NCBI RefSeq assembly: GCF_000381745.1
Contig: NZ_KB906969.1
Coordinates: 1-64,000, forward strand
DNA length: 64,000 nt
Source: Psychromonas ossibalaenae ATCC BAA-1528
GTDB taxonomy: Bacteria > Pseudomonadota > Gammaproteobacteria > Enterobacterales > Psychromonadaceae
Reading direction: 5' to 3'
Shown here: in pieces, positions 29,544-38,562 of the stretch
How the letters are laid out: each line of letters begins with the position of its first letter
Position numbering within the stretch: the first letter of the stretch is position 1
The notes under the pieces: generated by a model
Told to the model about the DNA's origin: nothing
Databases searched by the model: none
The model's input: the letters and a program-made list of their open reading frames with translations, nothing else
Program-made: the position numbers and the translations under genes

Positions 29544-29834
29544 TTATTCAACAACCGCCAGGATGTCGCTTTCACTTAAGATAAGCACTTCCTGACCTTC
29601 AATTTTTTCTGTTTTTAAACCGTAACCTTCACTGAAAATAACGATGTCTCCCACTTTTACGTCAAGTGGCTTTACTTCACCATTATCTAAAAGACGACCG
29701 TTACCCACGGCAAGAATTTCACCACGCGTTGATTTTTCAGCCGCACTTCCAGTTAATACAATACCGCCGGCCGAAGTTGTTTCCTGCTCAGTACGTTTTA
29801 AAATAACACGATCATGTAATGGACGAATAGTCAT
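29544..29834 (-). CDS. groS: Co-chaperonin GroES (Hsp10)
   Basis: The 96-residue lid of the GroEL chamber, full length. It starts [14 protein letters not shown], has the mobile loop [17 protein letters not shown], and ends ILAVVE. It is first in the groES-groEL operon, with a sigma-32-type promoter about 40 bases upstream of the start. Confidence 0.98.
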   Translation of the reverse strand: MTIRPLHDRVILKRTEQETTSAGGIVLTGSAAEKSTRGEILAVGNGRLLDNGEVKPLDVKVGDIVIFSEGYGLKTEKIEGQEVLILSESDILAVVE

Positions 29835-29876
29835 GGTTTTTCCTTAAAAATGTTTGTCTTTGGATGTACAAAACAG

Positions 29877-29903
29877 ATGGGGATTAAAAAATAGTTTATC
29901 AAG
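29877..29903 (-). promoter_or_regulatory. Sigma-32 heat-shock promoter of groESL
   Basis: On the minus strand CTTGATAAA (from 29903) is followed, after a normal spacer, by CCCCATCT (from 29882). It matches the sigma-32 consensus (CTTGAA, 13-17 bases, CCCCATnT) at nearly every position, with TGTCA just ahead of the -35. Transcription would start near 29869. Confidence 0.85.
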
Positions 29904-29935
29904 TGACAGAGTTAAAATTTTTTCATTAAGACCAA

Positions 29936-29966
29936 AAAAAACCTGTATTAACTATACAGGTTTTTT
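29936..29966 (-). terminator. Terminator between the 81-residue gene and groES
   Basis: A 12-bp stem (29936-29947 with 29955-29966) with A/T flanks on both sides could act in both directions. It insulates groESL from the upstream gene. Confidence 0.8.
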
Positions 29967-29992
29967 AAAAAGGCTATTTATAGAGAGTTAAC

Positions 29993-30238
29993 TTAAACGG
30001 CAGCGGGTCTCGGCTGCGATAATTCATTTATTATCTGATTAATCTCACTAACAGCTATCAGAATATTTTTTTCCGTCTTCTGATGCTGGTAAGCAACAAC
30101 CTTACCTTCAACCACCCTTAAGCGGCCTAAACCAACAATAAAAATACGACCGTTAAAAAAACCTTTTACAAACTTTGCAATTTGACGAGGATGATACTTT
30201 TTGAAACTTCTTAGCGTTATCGAATTTTTAATATTCAC
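29993..30238 (-). CDS. Small basic protein of unknown function
   Basis: An 81-residue protein that I do not recognise. It is basic at the N-terminus (TLRSFKKYHPRQIAKFVKGF), with a central GRIFIVGLGRLRVVEGKVV segment likely to form beta strands and an amphipathic C-terminal helix (ISEINQIINEL). It has no signal peptide. The ribosome site AAGGGA just upstream of the ATG and the terminator downstream support a real gene. It lies between fxsA and groES, all in the same direction. Confidence 0.6.
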   Translation of the reverse strand: MNIKNSITLRSFKKYHPRQIAKFVKGFFNGRIFIVGLGRLRVVEGKVVAYQHQKTEKNILIAVSEINQIINELSQPRPAAV

Positions 30239-30457
30239 ATTTATCCCTTATTATTTTTTGGACAATAAATCACATAACTAAAACACTAAATACTTTGAAC
30301 TCAATGAGTGTATTACCAATAGAATGCGCTAACTTATTATTATTTTTTGACAAAATAATGAAATTTAAACCGATTTCAACCCTTCTTTAGCAATACCTCC
30401 TCTACAAGACATCTTTTCCGTAATAATTACCCATTTCTGTGATATTCATCGAAAAAA

Positions 30458-30934
30458 CTATTTTTTATCATCCTTACGCTCAAACTCACCTTCAATAACA
30501 TCTTCTTCAACATGGCGGCTGCTAAAAGGAGAGCCGCTATGTGGTTGAGAAAATCCCCCTGACATAGCGCCGTGGGGGGCGAATTTAACATTCGCCAGCA
30601 GCAGCTGTGCTATTGCGCCTCGAATAGACGGCTGTAAAAGTAATAAACCACAAAAATCTGTCACAAATCCCGGGGTCACTAATAACACACCGGTAATAAT
30701 TAACATAATACCTTCAATCAACTGCTGTCCGGGCATTTCACCGCGTGCTATACGTTCCTGCAGCTGCTGTAACAGTTGTAATCCCTGGCTGCGTACTAAT
30801 GCCGACCCGACTAACGCGGTGACAACCACTAAAGCAACTGTCGGCCATGCACCTAAAAAACCACCTACTTTAACCAGAACAAAAATCTCTAATAATGAAA
30901 CGCTGGTAAAAACTAAAAATAATCTTGCAAACAT
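30458..30934 (-). CDS. fxsA: FxsA family membrane protein
   Basis: An inner-membrane protein of 158 residues. Its E. coli namesake, when overproduced, relieves exclusion of phage T7 by the F plasmid. Four hydrophobic stretches include LFLVFTSVSLLEIFVLVKVG at the start, GAWPTVALVVVTALVGSALV and EGIMLIITGVLLVTPGFVTD, with the family motif LVTPGFVTDFCGLLLL. A cytoplasmic charged tail (FERKDDKK) ends the protein. It lies upstream of groES, as in E. coli. Confidence 0.93.
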   Translation of the reverse strand: MFARLFLVFTSVSLLEIFVLVKVGGFLGAWPTVALVVVTALVGSALVRSQGLQLLQQLQERIARGEMPGQQLIEGIMLIITGVLLVTPGFVTDFCGLLLLQPSIRGAIAQLLLANVKFAPHGAMSGGFSQPHSGSPFSSRHVEEDVIEGEFERKDDKK

Positions 30935-31301
30935 GCTTACTCCTGATAAGGATTTAAAAAACTTTAATCTATCTTAATAATTAAATATGGACACATTATG
31001 ACAAATTCAAGGCCTTAGATTATATTTTGACCTGACAAGTCCAACTTATTGCTAAAAAATTCTTATTTTCATCACCTTATTAATCGACTCATTAGAACTA
31101 AAAAACTTCCCTGAAACTTGAAAACAGCTTTGCTTTACTTTCAGGACAGTTCTCAGCAGCGTGATTCACACGCTAAGCTTCAGTTATGTTAGTCAGCAAA
31201 ATATAAGAAAAGTTCAATATTTACCCGTTACCAGTCAAAATATACTTTGAATGATAACGGCTATAACAACACAAAGTGAACATTTGCTGTTAGCCAGCAG
31301 A
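30935..31301. other. 367-bp intergenic region with a dispersed hairpin
   Basis: No gene was seen. Contains a small hairpin (AGCGTG/CACGCT near 31155-31173) and copy B of the dispersed imperfect palindrome (31221-31267). Confidence 0.5.
31221..31267. repeat. Dispersed imperfect hairpin repeat, copy B
   Basis: CCGTTACCAGTCAAA and TTTGAATGATAACGG form 15-base arms with two mismatches around the loop ATATAC, flanked by TACC and CTATAA. It matches copy A at 18106-18163 in order and sequence, except that copy A has a longer centre. Confidence 0.55.
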
Positions 31302-32444
31302 TCAGGCCGTTTTCCATATTTTAAGGCACCATAAAACGGGTATTAACAATAGTGACATAATCAAAAATACCTGCCCTTGAAGCTGTTCATAGAAAATACC
31401 GGAGACATAGGTAAACAACGCCATCAACAGTCCCAGCGCCACTCCTGAATAAAGAGTCTGATAAGGCACCATATCGATATTTTTCTGCTGACTGATATAA
31501 CGAATAGCCGCTAAATGGGTCACAGCAAAAGTAAATGCGTGAAATGTCTGAACAACTGCCAGCAGATAAACATTATCTGTAAATGAGATCACCCACCAGC
31601 GGGCAATTCCTGCACACAAGCCTAACAGAATCATCTGCTTGATCGACCAGTTAGTGAACAGTTTTTTATTGAAACGCATCAATAGGACTTCAGCAGCAAC
31701 CGCAATCGCCCATAACCAGGCAATATTTGACTCGGAAATGCCGATACCTTTCCAGTAAATGGAGCTGAACGCATAATAAGCACCGTGACTGCCTTGAATT
31801 GAACCGACAACAATTAAAAACAGCAGAACATTGCGCTGCTTCAGCAATGAGAGAAGAGACTGTTTAACACCCTGCTCCTGCGTTTGTCCGTCATCTAACT
31901 GCGGTGTTAACTTTAATAAACTGACTGTCCACATAACCGCCGATGCACCGACAATCAGCCATAATATTGACGGCTGACCATACTCAACTATTAACCAGCC
32001 GATACAACTGGAGCCGGCAATAAAACTTAATGAGCCCCATAAACGAACCCGCCCGTAATCTAACTGAATCTGATTCACTAAGCGGGTACCAATAATATCC
32101 CCCAAGGGAACCAGCGGCCCGATCACAAAGTTAATCGTCAAAGTAATGACGGACAACCACAGGTACCCCTGCAGATAAAACAGAACCGCAAATGCAAGCA
32201 GGGTCAGAAAACTTAATACACGTAATAAACGCAAAATAGAAGAACCGCTGCTGACCAGCGGCAGTAATCCCATACTACTGACAAAACGCAGTACCAGCCC
32301 GACAGAAAACAGCAAACCAATATCTTCAGCGGATATTCCCTGCCCGGACAGCCACACGCCCCAGAAAGGTAAAAACACTCCCCATACAAAATAGAAAGCA
32401 ACAAAATAAAGGGTTAACCAGGATTTAGCAGCAACAGTAAACAA
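31302..32444 (-). CDS. MFS transporter, HcaT-like
   Basis: A 380-residue inner-membrane transporter with about 12 predicted helices. It belongs to the branch of E. coli HcaT (putative 3-phenylpropionate transporter) and related LacY/nucleoside symporter-like proteins. Clues are FVWGVFLPFWGVWL near the start, GPLVPLGDIIGTRL, and DYGRVRLWGSLSFI, a signature loop. It follows the beta-mannosidase gene in the same direction, 72 bases on, with a hairpin between. This raises the possibility of sugar or oligosaccharide uptake, although the family includes aromatic acid carriers. Substrate unproven. Confidence 0.85.
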   Translation of the reverse strand: MFTVAAKSWLTLYFVAFYFVWGVFLPFWGVWLSGQGISAEDIGLLFSVGLVLRFVSSMGLLPLVSSGSSILRLLRVLSFLTLLAFAVLFYLQGYLWLSVITLTINFVIGPLVPLGDIIGTRLVNQIQLDYGRVRLWGSLSFIAGSSCIGWLIVEYGQPSILWLIVGASAVMWTVSLLKLTPQLDDGQTQEQGVKQSLLSLLKQRNVLLFLIVVGSIQGSHGAYYAFSSIYWKGIGISESNIAWLWAIAVAAEVLLMRFNKKLFTNWSIKQMILLGLCAGIARWWVISFTDNVYLLAVVQTFHAFTFAVTHLAAIRYISQQKNIDMVPYQTLYSGVALGLLMALFTYVSGIFYEQLQGQVFLIMSLLLIPVLWCLKIWKTA

Positions 32445-32479
32445 CAGATACCTCTATGAATTAATGAGAGTTACAAATA

Positions 32480-32508
32480 AACAAGGCTGATAGTACATCA
32501 GCCTTGTT
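32480..32508 (-). terminator. Hairpin between mannosidase and MFS genes
   Basis: A perfect 12-bp stem (32480-32491 with 32497-32508) and 5-base loop are followed by TTTATTTG on the minus strand. It probably reduces or ends transcription before the transporter gene. Confidence 0.65.
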
Positions 32509-32516
32509 CAAAAGTG

Positions 32517-34949
32517 TTAAGAATAACTATGATACAAATCGTAAACCCTTAAGCCCTCTTTTAACTCTTCGAGTTCAGCCTCTCCAATATAAGCAATTGT
32601 TTGCGGTTCGCCAGGCAGTAAAGTAAAACTTGAATCAGTAAACCGCCCTGTTCCCTGATACTCTAGATGCACAAAAAATGCAGGGTTTTCTGCACTTATT
32701 ACAACTTCAAGTCCCGCTTGTGTTTCAATAATCTCATAGCTTATTTTAGGATCGGCAAATTCACACTGTTTCGGCTTAGCCGGAAAATAAGTATTATTGA
32801 AACTGACCTTGTTATTATTCAGATTCACATAAAAGAAACCTTCTGCCTCAAACCCGCTGATTTTCTCTAACGGCCAGGACCACAACTCAACATTTCCATC
32901 AGCCTCAACGTATCCTGATATCAGCTCTCGAGACAAAACTTCGCCGTTCCAGCTCTGCCAGAACAGCTCACCATCTAACTCAACGGCAGTTTTCGCATCA
33001 TTCACGACCCGCAGGGTTAAATGTGTTTCAGACTTCACAAATACCGCTAATAACGGTGCAAAAAAACGTTTCGCCTGATAATGAAGCTGTTTCCAGCGGC
33101 CGTCATACTCAATTGACGACCATGAACTCACCGGCCAGCAGTCGTTTAACTGCCAGTATAAAATACCGCGGTTAATCGGCTTACGTGAACGCCAATATTC
33201 ACTGGCTGTTTTAATAGCCACCGACTGCTGTACCTGACTGAGATAGAGCATATTTTCAAAACCATTGGGAAAACGATAATAACGGGTAAACATTTCGGTA
33301 ATAATGGAATTACCTTTGGCATTTTTCTGATGGCTTTCAAAGGACGGCGAAGTCACATTCCAGTCATTCTGCGGCGCAAATTTTTTCACCGTTGGTAAAG
33401 AGGGCCAGGATTGAAAACCAAATTCAGAGCAGAAACGCGGATTAACTTCGGTATAAGCATCAATAGATTTCCCTGAGTGCCAGACATCCCAGTAATGCAT
33501 ATCACCGCGGTTATCATCGTGCCAGGCATCACCAAAATCCAGTTCGCCGTTACAGGGGGAACTTGCCCAGAAACGTCGCCCGGGATCGGCTTGAGTAACA
33601 CTTTGTTCAAGCACTCGATTTAATCGGTCATAATTAACCACATATTTTTCGCGGTTAGCACGGGACTCCGGATACCAGCCGATTGCACCAATCACTTCGT
33701 TATCACCGCACCATAAAGCAATACAGGCATGATTTCGTAAACGCTTAACCTGATAGTCAACCTCAGCACTGACCTGCTTAATAAAATCAGGTGTTGAAGG
33801 ATATAACGCACAGGCGAACATGAGATCCTGCCAGACTAACAGACCTAATTCGTCACATAACTCATAAAAAATATCATGCTCATAAATTCCGCCTCCCCAG
33901 ACCCGAAGCATATTCATATTAGCGGCGGCAGCATCACTGAGCATCTGACGATAGCGCTGTTCACTATTGCGTCCAGGCATTGCATCTAAGGGGATCCAGT
34001 TAGCCCCCTTCGCACTGACCGGAAAACCATTAACCTTAAAGTACATGCTGGATCCGGTTTCATCCTCTTCAGTAATTAACTGCAGTTCCCGCAGGCCGAT
34101 TTTTTTAGCAATGACTTGTCCGTCGAGTGTCACTTTTAACGGATAAAGATACTGCTCTCCATAACCTGCCGGCCACCATCGCTTTGCCTCTGTGACAGTA
34201 AATGACACTACTGTTTTATTAGTCTGAATATCAACCGGGACTTCTATAATCTGCTCATTAAATTCAATAACAGCTGAACAGGTTGAGTTGCGCAGTGCTT
34301 TATAATCAATACTGACATTAACAGTACAGTTTTCTGCACACCATACCTGCTCTGTCTGCACTGCCAATAATGCTGTGCTCTCTACCGCCTGCAGAGTAAT
34401 ATCACCATACACACCCGCGACCGATAAACAGATGCCCCAGTCCCATCCAGCGTGGCACTGTGCCTTACGTAATGTATTCATATGCGGAATTTTATTATTA
34501 CCAACAGCCCAGGGAATTGGAAAGGGTAATTTTTCCGCCTGAGCACGGGCGGCAAGATCCGCACGTTTTAATAATATTTCAATGCTGTTTTTGCCGGGCA
34601 CAGCAAAAGGAAGAATATCTATATTTAATGCCAGAAACATATTGGAGCTGTCAGTCACAGCCTGTCCGTTAATTTTAATTTCAGCGATGGTATCTAAATA
34701 TTCAAGACTAAGTTCCAGTGAAGCAGCATTAAACACCGACTCAGCAAGCTCAAAAGAACGCTTCAGCCGCCATTCACACTGCCCGACCCACTGCACTTTT
34801 TTTTCATTATCTGCCCAGTAAGGGTCGACAATTTCACCGGCATCGAGCAGCGCACAATGCACATCGCCAGGTAACTGAATTGCGATATTTTTAATTTCAG
34901 GCTGATCAATGCAGTCAAGCAGCCATTCACCATTAAGGGAAAACATCAT
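32517..34949 (-). CDS. Beta-mannosidase, glycoside hydrolase family 2
   Basis: Removes terminal beta-linked mannose from manno-oligosaccharides. The 810-residue protein has the GH2 sugar-binding N-domain (SLNGEWLLDCID, WVGQCEWRLKRSF), an immunoglobulin-like domain and a barrel. The barrel carries RVWGGGIYEHDIFYELCDELG, acid/base Glu in WCGDNEV and nucleophile Glu in SEFGFQSWPS. No signal peptide is present, so it acts in the cytoplasm on imported sugars. Two adjacent ATG codons (34949, 34946) sit after GGAG. It pairs with the MFS gene downstream, and no local regulator was found. Confidence 0.93.
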   Translation of the reverse strand: MMFSLNGEWLLDCIDQPEIKNIAIQLPGDVHCALLDAGEIVDPYWADNEKKVQWVGQCEWRLKRSFELAESVFNAASLELSLEYLDTIAEIKINGQAVTDSSNMFLALNIDILPFAVPGKNSIEILLKRADLAARAQAEKLPFPIPWAVGNNKIPHMNTLRKAQCHAGWDWGICLSVAGVYGDITLQAVESTALLAVQTEQVWCAENCTVNVSIDYKALRNSTCSAVIEFNEQIIEVPVDIQTNKTVVSFTVTEAKRWWPAGYGEQYLYPLKVTLDGQVIAKKIGLRELQLITEEDETGSSMYFKVNGFPVSAKGANWIPLDAMPGRNSEQRYRQMLSDAAAANMNMLRVWGGGIYEHDIFYELCDELGLLVWQDLMFACALYPSTPDFIKQVSAEVDYQVKRLRNHACIALWCGDNEVIGAIGWYPESRANREKYVVNYDRLNRVLEQSVTQADPGRRFWASSPCNGELDFGDAWHDDNRGDMHYWDVWHSGKSIDAYTEVNPRFCSEFGFQSWPSLPTVKKFAPQNDWNVTSPSFESHQKNAKGNSIITEMFTRYYRFPNGFENMLYLSQVQQSVAIKTASEYWRSRKPINRGILYWQLNDCWPVSSWSSIEYDGRWKQLHYQAKRFFAPLLAVFVKSETHLTLRVVNDAKTAVELDGELFWQSWNGEVLSRELISGYVEADGNVELWSWPLEKISGFEAEGFFYVNLNNNKVSFNNTYFPAKPKQCEFADPKISYEIIETQAGLEVVISAENPAFFVHLEYQGTGRFTDSSFTLLPGEPQTIAYIGEAELEELKEGLRVYDLYHSYS

Positions 34950-35112
34950 TAAGAGACTCCTAAATAATAACAGGTGTCTGATTCTATGATCATAAAAGAG
35001 AAAATGAGCAGCGCTGGGAAGTGAAACTGAGAGCTTGCTAGGTATCTACAAATTATTGATATTCAGTGCTATAAAAATATTAGGCACAAGAAAAATTGAT
35101 GCTAGCAGGGCA

Positions 35113-35721
35113 TTAGTTGAACTCTAAGTTGCGTACCTGTACCGTGGTGCTGATTGAATGGGTGAAACTGCTGTCAGAAACCAGCTCTCCGGTTAAATTA
35201 ATTGATACACTGCGGATCGTAGAGGCGGCATTAGAAACAATGCTTTCAGAAAATTTCAGACCGGTAATCTTAATAAACTGTTTATCAGAAAGTGCAGTCC
35301 AGGTTCCAGATGAGTAACAATTACCCGCAAGCGGATCGACACCAGTGCCGAACTGAATTTCATTTTCAGGAGCTTCAAATCGAATCCCCATTTTATTGCT
35401 GTCAGAAATTTCAGAGGCGACATTATGATTATAATAATAAACAATACAGTTCTCGTCCGCGCTGTTGATTGAATCAACCGTTTTACTGCCGCCGCTGGCA
35501 ACCATAAACTCAGAACCACCAAAACCGGCGCGCCTGATATCCGTTTCCATAATAGACATAATTGACTGCAGATCAGTACGTAAACGTGAGTATTTGAGGC
35601 TTTTGCTTCCGCTAGAAATCCCGGTCACATATAAACCGATCACCATAGCTAATAATACAGACCCCAGCAGCAGTGCGATTAACAGCTCAACTAATGAAAA
35701 CCCATGATGCTTAGTTAACAT
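35113..35721 (-). CDS. PilW-like minor pilin
   Basis: A type IV minor pilin of 202 residues. A short leader and prepilin site precede the hydrophobic helix (GFSLVELLIALLLGSVLLAMVIGLYV, Glu at +5), and the IMETDIRRAGFGGSE block is typical of PilW. It overlaps the preceding FimT-like gene by 7 bases, so the two are translationally coupled. The rest of a pilV-pilX-pilE set is missing here. Confidence 0.85.
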   Translation of the reverse strand: MLTKHHGFSLVELLIALLLGSVLLAMVIGLYVTGISSGSKSLKYSRLRTDLQSIMSIMETDIRRAGFGGSEFMVASGGSKTVDSINSADENCIVYYYNHNVASEISDSNKMGIRFEAPENEIQFGTGVDPLAGNCYSSGTWTALSDKQFIKITGLKFSESIVSNAASTIRSVSINLTGELVSDSSFTHSISTTVQVRNLEFN

Positions 35722-36251
35722 TTTCCATAACCTAACTGAGCTTTATCAGGCGAACAAATCCTCAAGCGCATGGTTGACTGAATAACTTTCAGTTTCTGCC
35801 CCTGGGAGTTTGTAAGTCTCACACTGCCGGCATTAACACTGAATCTCATTGGACTATAGGAGGCCTGTTTGCCGCTGAAGGTAATATCGGAAGCTGAAGC
35901 TACCAACACTTTTCCGTCAGTAAGCTCTTGTATTTTTTCAGTTCCGTTTAACAGGCACGAGTCAGCAGTAAAGCAGTCGCAGGCAGGGAAAGTTGTCATC
36001 GCCATATCCCATTTTGTACTGTTTTCAAACTGACAAAAATGCACATAAACCTTTTCGTTCAATTTAACGGACTCGGTCTTAGCTAACTGTAAAAAGTAAA
36101 ATAGTCGCTCGCTATTATCCTGCAGTGCCTGCCGGGCAACTATTCCGCGATAAGAGCTAGTAGTAATGGCGACTAATATAGCGACAATTAAAACAGAAAC
36201 GAGTAATTCAATTAAAGTGAAACCGGTATTTTTGCATCTCTCTATTTTCAT
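35715..36251 (-). CDS. GspH/FimT-family pseudopilin
   Basis: A minor pilin or pseudopilin of 178 residues with prepilin peptidase motif GFTLIELLVSVLIVAILVAI (cleavage after Gly, Glu at +5) and a C-terminal GspH/FimT-type beta domain. It carries several Cys (ACDCF, SCLL, ICS, YGKC), which may form disulfides. Spacing of 33 bases to the upstream response regulator gene and a 7-base overlap with the downstream PilW-like gene indicate one operon. Confidence 0.82.
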   Translation of the reverse strand: MKIERCKNTGFTLIELLVSVLIVAILVAITTSSYRGIVARQALQDNSERLFYFLQLAKTESVKLNEKVYVHFCQFENSTKWDMAMTTFPACDCFTADSCLLNGTEKIQELTDGKVLVASASDITFSGKQASYSPMRFSVNAGSVRLTNSQGQKLKVIQSTMRLRICSPDKAQLGYGKC

Positions 36252-36284
36252 AAAAAAAACTCAGCAGATACTTAAAAGGGCAAC

Positions 36285-37904
36285 TTATATAGCCTTTAAC
36301 TCCTGTTCAAAAGAACTGTAACGTTTCTTCGACATATCATCGAGAGACTGCGATTCGATAACATTAATACACAGCTTGGCAATACGTTTTTTCTTCGAAA
36401 ATTCAACACTGACAGGCCAGCCTTTAGTCATTGACTGTGCTAGATTCAGTGACAACTGACTATTATTCGGCATAATCTCGAAGGCTTCAAGAAACACACT
36501 GGTTGACGCAGGATATAAACCACTGCGGTAGAGTTTTATACCTTGTTCATTAAGGCTGAGAAGTTTAGCTATCTGTTCTTTATTACTCTGTTTAACTTTA
36601 TTAATAAGCAGCAGATCACTCATAACTTCAATACTATTGTCATCTTCCGGAAAAGAGATCAGTGCTAGAATTTCCTCATATTTATCTGAGTTGCCTAATT
36701 CCAGCCAGGCTTTCGCTAAAACTAATGCGCTGTCCCGGCCGCATTCAATCACCATATCGATATTACAATCTGTTAAATTTTCTGAAGCAGGTTTTAACGC
36801 CCCGCGCATAATTGCCATCCGCGCTGAGACTATCTTTTCCAGCTCATAAAACTGCTCTTTATTAAAACGCAGCGAAGCACTTTTCAAGGTCGCCTGAACC
36901 TGTGAAAAAACTTTAGCCTGCTGCAGCTCGCTGCCGCCTTTGGCACGATCTAATAAACAGTGAATATAATTAAAATGATGATTAATATTCTCGTGTACCG
37001 AATGACGAGTATTATCCAGTACGGTTTTAAAACATCGCTGCGCGATTTCCCAATCCCCCTCCAGTAAAGAAAGATTTGCTAAAGCACGCTGCCTGGGGAT
37101 ATTTTTAGGAGATAGTTTTACCGATTCAACTAATATATCTTTTGCCTGCGAATAACATTCACGCTGGGCATAGATACTTGATAACCAGTTGAGCGCTTCA
37201 ATGCGGGTTTCTCTCAACTCGCAAAGTTCAGTTAACAGGGTCGCAGATTCGGTGTAATCTTCAAGGTGATAAAATGCAATCGCCTTACCCAGCTTTGCCC
37301 AGGAAAAATCTCGGTGACCTAAAATAGAGTTGTATAAATCCAGGGCCATTTTAGGCTGCTTAAGATTTAATAAAACTTCTCCTTTGAGGCGCATAATAGG
37401 CAGTGCATATTTTTGATGGAGCTTGCTGGCTCTGCCGCATTCAGCCAGCGCTTTTTTGTAATCACGTACAGCAAGTGCATCATAAATACCGCCGAGCACT
37501 TTACGTTTTTCTAACGACCTCACTAAACGCGCTTCTAGTGTTTTATAAGAAAAAGGTTTTAATAAATAATCATCCGGCTGCAGTTCGACAATACCATGAA
37601 TCACCTGTAACGCCGTTTCTGCGCTTATTAGAATAAATACAGTATTGGTTTTTAACAGATCTCTTAGTTTTAATTCTTCAAATAGCTGATAACCGTCTTT
37701 ACCTTTTCCTAAGTTAAAATCACATAAAATAAAATCAAATTTTATTTCTTCACACAATTCAACGGCTCGGTCACCATTACTTGCGACTGAAATTTCTTTA
37801 CAGCCCAACATCTGCAGCATGCCTTTTATAGCGCTTCTAATGGTATCGATATCATCAACAACAAGAACAGCCTGTGTAGAAAAGAAGTTACTGGGTAGTG
37901 CCAT
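36285..37904 (-). CDS. Response regulator with C-terminal TPR domain
   Basis: A two-component receiver protein without a DNA-binding output. The N-terminal receiver domain (about 11-130) has the acidic pair Asp17-Asp18, phospho-acceptor Asp62 (FILCDFNLG), and the Lys of DDYLLKPFS. The rest (about 140-539) is helical with tetratricopeptide-like repeats (for example ALPIMRLKGEVLLNLKQPK, KLGKAIAFYHLEDYTESA). The layout resembles VieB of Vibrio. No cognate histidine kinase is adjacent. Its place ahead of two minor pilin genes suggests control of pilus assembly or surface behaviour through protein contacts, which is an inference. Confidence 0.87.
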   Translation of the reverse strand: MALPSNFFSTQAVLVVDDIDTIRSAIKGMLQMLGCKEISVASNGDRAVELCEEIKFDFILCDFNLGKGKDGYQLFEELKLRDLLKTNTVFILISAETALQVIHGIVELQPDDYLLKPFSYKTLEARLVRSLEKRKVLGGIYDALAVRDYKKALAECGRASKLHQKYALPIMRLKGEVLLNLKQPKMALDLYNSILGHRDFSWAKLGKAIAFYHLEDYTESATLLTELCELRETRIEALNWLSSIYAQRECYSQAKDILVESVKLSPKNIPRQRALANLSLLEGDWEIAQRCFKTVLDNTRHSVHENINHHFNYIHCLLDRAKGGSELQQAKVFSQVQATLKSASLRFNKEQFYELEKIVSARMAIMRGALKPASENLTDCNIDMVIECGRDSALVLAKAWLELGNSDKYEEILALISFPEDDNSIEVMSDLLLINKVKQSNKEQIAKLLSLNEQGIKLYRSGLYPASTSVFLEAFEIMPNNSQLSLNLAQSMTKGWPVSVEFSKKKRIAKLCINVIESQSLDDMSKKRYSSFEQELKAI

Positions 37905-38256
37905 AGTTTGTTAATACCTAAAATTATTGGGAGCTTTCAAAGTTTAGCTGAACAGAGTATTTTCGCTATTAAATTAAGCGATTAAAGCAGATAACCTGCA
38001 GAGTATCACTGTTATTCTACCCTCCTGATAAATGTAATTTAAGCCCAGATCTTAGTTATAAGCAAACGGATCTACAATTCAGGAATAAACGCAGGCAGCG
38101 GCCTGGTATAAAGCTGGCAGTTACATTCTGACGGCTTAGCTCACGTTCTCTCTCATCGGTGAGCGGATGCGTATAAAAATGAATAAAAGAATGTCATAAA
38201 ACTGCAATGATTAATGCTTATTGTCACCTTACTAACTGTGAAAATAAGGAGATAAT
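37905..38256. other. 352-bp intergenic region, divergent promoters
   Basis: Lies between the leftward response regulator gene and the rightward DUF3545 gene. Contains a small hairpin GCTCAC/GTGAGC (38139-38164). No gene or recognised RNA was found. Confidence 0.4.
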
Positions 38257-38448
38257 ATGCAATACAACAATACTGACACTGATATTCAATTCATTACTGA
38301 TGAAGCACTATTTTTCATTCCTAAAAAAAGAACAGCTAAAACGAGAAAATGGCGCGAAATTGAAGCCGTAAAAGCCCGCCAGAAACTATCAAGAGAACTG
38401 CGCGATATAGATCAGGATTTTGATTACTGCAGAAATGACTTAGTATAA
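38257..38448 (+). CDS. DUF3545 family small protein
   Basis: A 63-residue basic protein of a family of unknown function found in marine gammaproteobacteria. The diagnostic part is TRKWREIEAVKARQKLSREL followed by an acidic end (DIDQDFDYCRNDL). No membrane segment is present. AAGGAG lies about 7 bases before the ATG. It has its own promoter region and shares a bidirectional terminator with rpoS, which it faces. Confidence 0.85.
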   Translation: MQYNNTDTDIQFITDEALFFIPKKRTAKTRKWREIEAVKARQKLSRELRDIDQDFDYCRNDLV

Positions 38449-38465
38449 GATTTAATACACTTAAA

Positions 38466-38500
38466 ATAAAAAACGCATCTTGTTAGATGCGTTTTTTTAT
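38466..38500. terminator. Bidirectional terminator of DUF3545 gene and rpoS
   Basis: A perfect 10-bp stem (38471-38480 with 38485-38494) has loop TGTT. It has a T-run on the + side and an A-run on the other side, so it serves both converging genes. Confidence 0.9.
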
Positions 38501-38562
38501 TTTTAATAAGCAGACACCTCAAAGTACAGCTTGTGCATCATGAGGCACATCTTTATTTCAGA

